Part shown: positions 10,865 through 12,826 of the stretch, one piece after another | Position numbering within the stretch: position 1 is the first letter of the stretch | Layout: the number at the start of each line of letters is the position of its first letter | Assembly: GCA_945956945.1 (NCBI GenBank) | Contig: CAMFJO010000003.1 | Span: 1 to 12,826 of the forward strand | Direction of reading: 5' to 3' | Source of the DNA: an uncultured Legionellales bacterium | Lineage (GTDB): Bacteria; Pseudomonadota; Gammaproteobacteria; UBA1113 | Length of the DNA stretch: 12,826 nt | Position numbers and translations under genes: made by a program | Notes under the pieces: generated by a model | Database searches by the model: none | What the model saw: only the letters and a program-made list of their open reading frames with translations | Told to the model about the DNA's origin: nothing

Positions 10865-12826
10865 ATGGCGGCTAATGGTTATGGTCTTGGTGGTATTTCA
10901 TCAGCGTCTCAAAGCGATAATTCTGCTGAGATAGCTCAGTATGAAAATTTAATGCGATTACAAATACAGCGTGATTTTCTGAAACACCATGCGCACATTA
11001 TCGCCAAGAAAACAAACACGATACCGCCAGAACTAAAAGACGATAATTCTTTAGCAGAAGGACGGCCGCCAATGGAAAGTCGCGCTTTGCGTGAGACTTT
11101 TTTAGAGAAAGAAATTGAGGATTACCGGCGCTATATAAAATCCCAGAGTAATCATAACCCTCTGTATACGCAAGCAGTGTTATTAGCCAAAATAGGCTCT
11201 GATGAAGCGGGTATTTCAAGAAATTTAGGTCAACATTTTGCACAACTGTTTGTAAAGTCAGGTGAAGCAATAGCGTCACACCATCTTCCTTTCGTGCAAT
11301 TAATGCTAGAAGAAGGTTTGTGTTTTTATTGGCAATCGAAAGAACAGGCTGATCATTTTCAGAAAATACTTGGAGAACATGGCATACCCGGTTTTCTGGC
11401 AGCAGAGCGCTTGCCACCACCCCATCAGCATGCAAGCTACCAAACTCCAAATACCACCGTAGTTAAGATCCCCCATCGCTATATTGAAGCCCTGTTAGCT
11501 TTAGCACAGTATCACCCTTATTACTACGAAAAGGTCATCCGCGATCTTTATAAAGATAAAACCGATAGAGCAACTGCCATTTTGACAGAAGCACAACGAG
11601 AAAGTGCCACTGTAACGCCTGTTCAGGATCCCGCTGTTAAAGTCGAACAAATTACACGGCTCTCATTGGACGATAAAAACGATCTCATTGCTATCGAAGT
11701 GGGTACACGGGCACCGGCTACTACGGCTGTGCAAATTCCCCACTTGGTATTGGTGTTAGATGATAGCGGCTCTATGAAGGGAGATAAGATAGCCGCTTTG
11801 AGTAAGGCCTTGAAAACTTTAATCGATTCATTGGACGATGATACCCTGGTATCTATTCAGCCGCTGAATATGTCTACCATTGCCCATCGAAGACCCGCCA
11901 AAGAATTAAAGGGGAAATCATGGCATATTCCAACACCGGGTTTAACGCCTTTATTAGAAACGATGGCGGCATCGGCCCTTCATTTTAGGGAACACCCACT
12001 GGATTTGGTTATACCGCAAGCGGAATTTAATCGTACTACCATGGTTGTTTTAACGGATGGGCAGCCTAATGGCCGCTCTGCTGATACAGTTGAAAAACTG
12101 GTAAGAGGCATGCAGGAAAGCACGGGGGTAGGTAGATCCGATGCTGTGGCAGCGAGGGACGGTGTATGGATCCCCATGTCATTTGGTTCACCATCGGTAG
12201 TCTGTTCACAATTACCAGTGGTACTGGGTTTTTCGATTGGCGCAGATGGCGATACACAATTTATGCAAGATATGGCTAAACGTTTTGCTACCCCACAAGG
12301 GTTTATTCGTACCGAACCCCAATACATCGATGAAGACATGGAGCAGGCAGTACGGCTGGTTGGGCAAATGCAAGGCCGCTATGAAAAAGCTTTTGTGGGG
12401 GTGACCTATACGGCGAATGGACAGATCAAGGGTGACGGCCGCCAAATGCCTAATTTATTTTATGGGTTTGCGCGATGCGAATTTTTTACAGTTCCTAAAG
12501 ATTCTCCCGTGCAAGCAGCGCTGATCCATGAAACCAGCGTGAGCGCAGGTTTGCCGTGTGCTTCTTTTGCGATCCAAAATTCTGCCTTGATGATGGAATA
12601 TGTGCGCAGTGAATTTGAAAACCTCAAACAGCATTACGATAGACAATCACCGATCTTACAGGGAGAAATTGCCCCATTTTATTTTGATGAAGAAAAAGTC
12701 ATAATAGAGTTGGGCATTGAGAGAATCTCTAAAAAAATAAAACAAAATGTGATAACACGAGTTGGCGGTTTTCGTGAAGTGGAGATAGAAACACACGTCA
12801 TTAAAGAACAAATAGACTATGGGATG
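10865..12826 (+). CDS. von Willebrand factor A domain protein (3' end outside window)
   Basis: The frame is open from ATG 10865 to the last base, 654 codons with no stop. Residues 1-290 have no motif I recognise and no signal peptide, so the product starts in the cytoplasm. A vWA domain begins at about residue 292: LVLVLDDSGSM holds the metal-ion-dependent adhesion site D299-x-S301-x-S303, T361 of LTPLLE fits the conserved threonine, and D398 of VLTDGQ supplies the last acidic position, so the metal site looks intact. The domain appears to run to about residue 500, with an internal segment containing WIPMSFG before the GFSIGADGD strand. Residues after 500 (KAFVGVTY, FYGFARCEFF) look beta-rich and unassigned. 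vWA domains bind protein partners through Mg2+. The gene has its own strong promoter, so it is not simply an extension of the ankyrin transcript. Proximity to the ankyrin genes makes a host-interaction role possible; a chaperone-linked or cytoplasmic role is equally open. Confidence 0.88.
   Translation, partial: MAANGYGLGGISSASQSDNSAEIAQYENLMRLQIQRDFLKHHAHIIAKKTNTIPPELKDDNSLAEGRPPMESRALRETFLEKEIEDYRRYIKSQSNHNPLYTQAVLLAKIGSDEAGISRNLGQHFAQLFVKSGEAIASHHLPFVQLMLEEGLCFYWQSKEQADHFQKILGEHGIPGFLAAERLPPPHQHASYQTPNTTVVKIPHRYIEALLALAQYHPYYYEKVIRDLYKDKTDRATAILTEAQRESATVTPVQDPAVKVEQITRLSLDDKNDLIAIEVGTRAPATTAVQIPHLVLVLDDSGSMKGDKIAALSKALKTLIDSLDDDTLVSIQPLNMSTIAHRRPAKELKGKSWHIPTPGLTPLLETMAASALHFREHPLDLVIPQAEFNRTTMVVLTDGQPNGRSADTVEKLVRGMQESTGVGRSDAVAARDGVWIPMSFGSPSVVCSQLPVVLGFSIGADGDTQFMQDMAKRFATPQGFIRTEPQYIDEDMEQAVRLVGQMQGRYEKAFVGVTYTANGQIKGDGRQMPNLFYGFARCEFFTVPKDSPVQAALIHETSVSAGLPCASFAIQNSALMMEYVRSEFENLKQHYDRQSPILQGEIAPFYFDEEKVIIELGIERISKKIKQNVITRVGGFREVEIETHVIKEQIDYGM

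Noticed and set aside
10998..11450. 150-codon - strand open frame
   Set aside because: It lies fully within the vWA coding frame, which has a strong promoter, ribosome site and continuous coding to the window end.
11980..12646. - strand open frames opposite the vWA domain
   Set aside because: The sense strand encodes conserved vWA residues here, including D398; the antisense frames have no recognisable content.
1..12826. tRNA, rRNA, CRISPR arrays, transposases or integrases
   Set aside because: Nothing in either strand shows a cloverleaf, spaced direct repeats with unique spacers, or recombinase motifs; all repeats found lie within genes or are short hairpins.

Overview
All genes supported in this 12.8-kb window lie on the + strand. 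The two housekeeping genes are gammaproteobacterial in style. Three of the remaining five proteins look built for a eukaryotic host: ankyrin repeats, Pro/Ser-rich tails, and short motifs resembling eukaryotic nuclear-localisation and SUMO-binding signals. Moderate-to-low GC, the ankyrin family and a GspE/PilB-type ATPase suggest an intracellular or symbiotic gammaproteobacterium, perhaps of the Legionellales (Coxiella/Rickettsiella/Legionella-like). That placement is inference; no secretion-system gene or taxonomic marker here proves it.

Layout. (1) 2-1448: the 3' part of sucC and complete sucD (succinyl-CoA synthetase, TCA cycle), four bases apart, followed by two overlapping, mutually exclusive hairpins. 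(2) 1612-4221: an 869-aa, AT-rich, mostly helical protein with degenerate ankyrin-like repeats and a disordered Pro/Ser tail carrying a PSAP motif. (3) 4222-4472: a gap with three hairpins. (4) 4473-6137: an isolated GspE/PilB-superfamily ATPase with intact Walker motifs and a tetracysteine metal site. (5) 6210-7997 and 8114-10603: two paralogous ankyrin proteins of 595 and 829 aa sharing one architecture: ankyrin repeats, Ser/Gly/Ala-rich linker, 14-residue-periodic Gln-rich coiled coil, Pro-rich hinge, basic cluster, VILLSD plus acidic tail. Their upstream regions are also duplicated. (6) 10604-10864: a non-coding gap with a dyad, a near-consensus sigma70 promoter and a strong ribosome binding site. 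(7) 10865 to the window end: a von Willebrand factor A protein whose 3' end is outside the window.

The most interesting signal is the paired ankyrin proteins. Both end in a motif closely resembling eukaryotic SUMO-interacting motifs of the DAXX C-terminal type, and both carry a basic cluster resembling a nuclear localisation signal. The larger one has two SUMO-motif copies on an exact 28-residue tandem duplication. The inferred model is a family of secreted proteins that oligomerise through the coiled coil, bind a host protein through the ankyrins, enter the nucleus and engage SUMOylated complexes. The genes show many internal duplications, so copy number of these modules appears to evolve by recombination. 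Secretion, nuclear entry and SUMO binding are not shown by the sequence alone.
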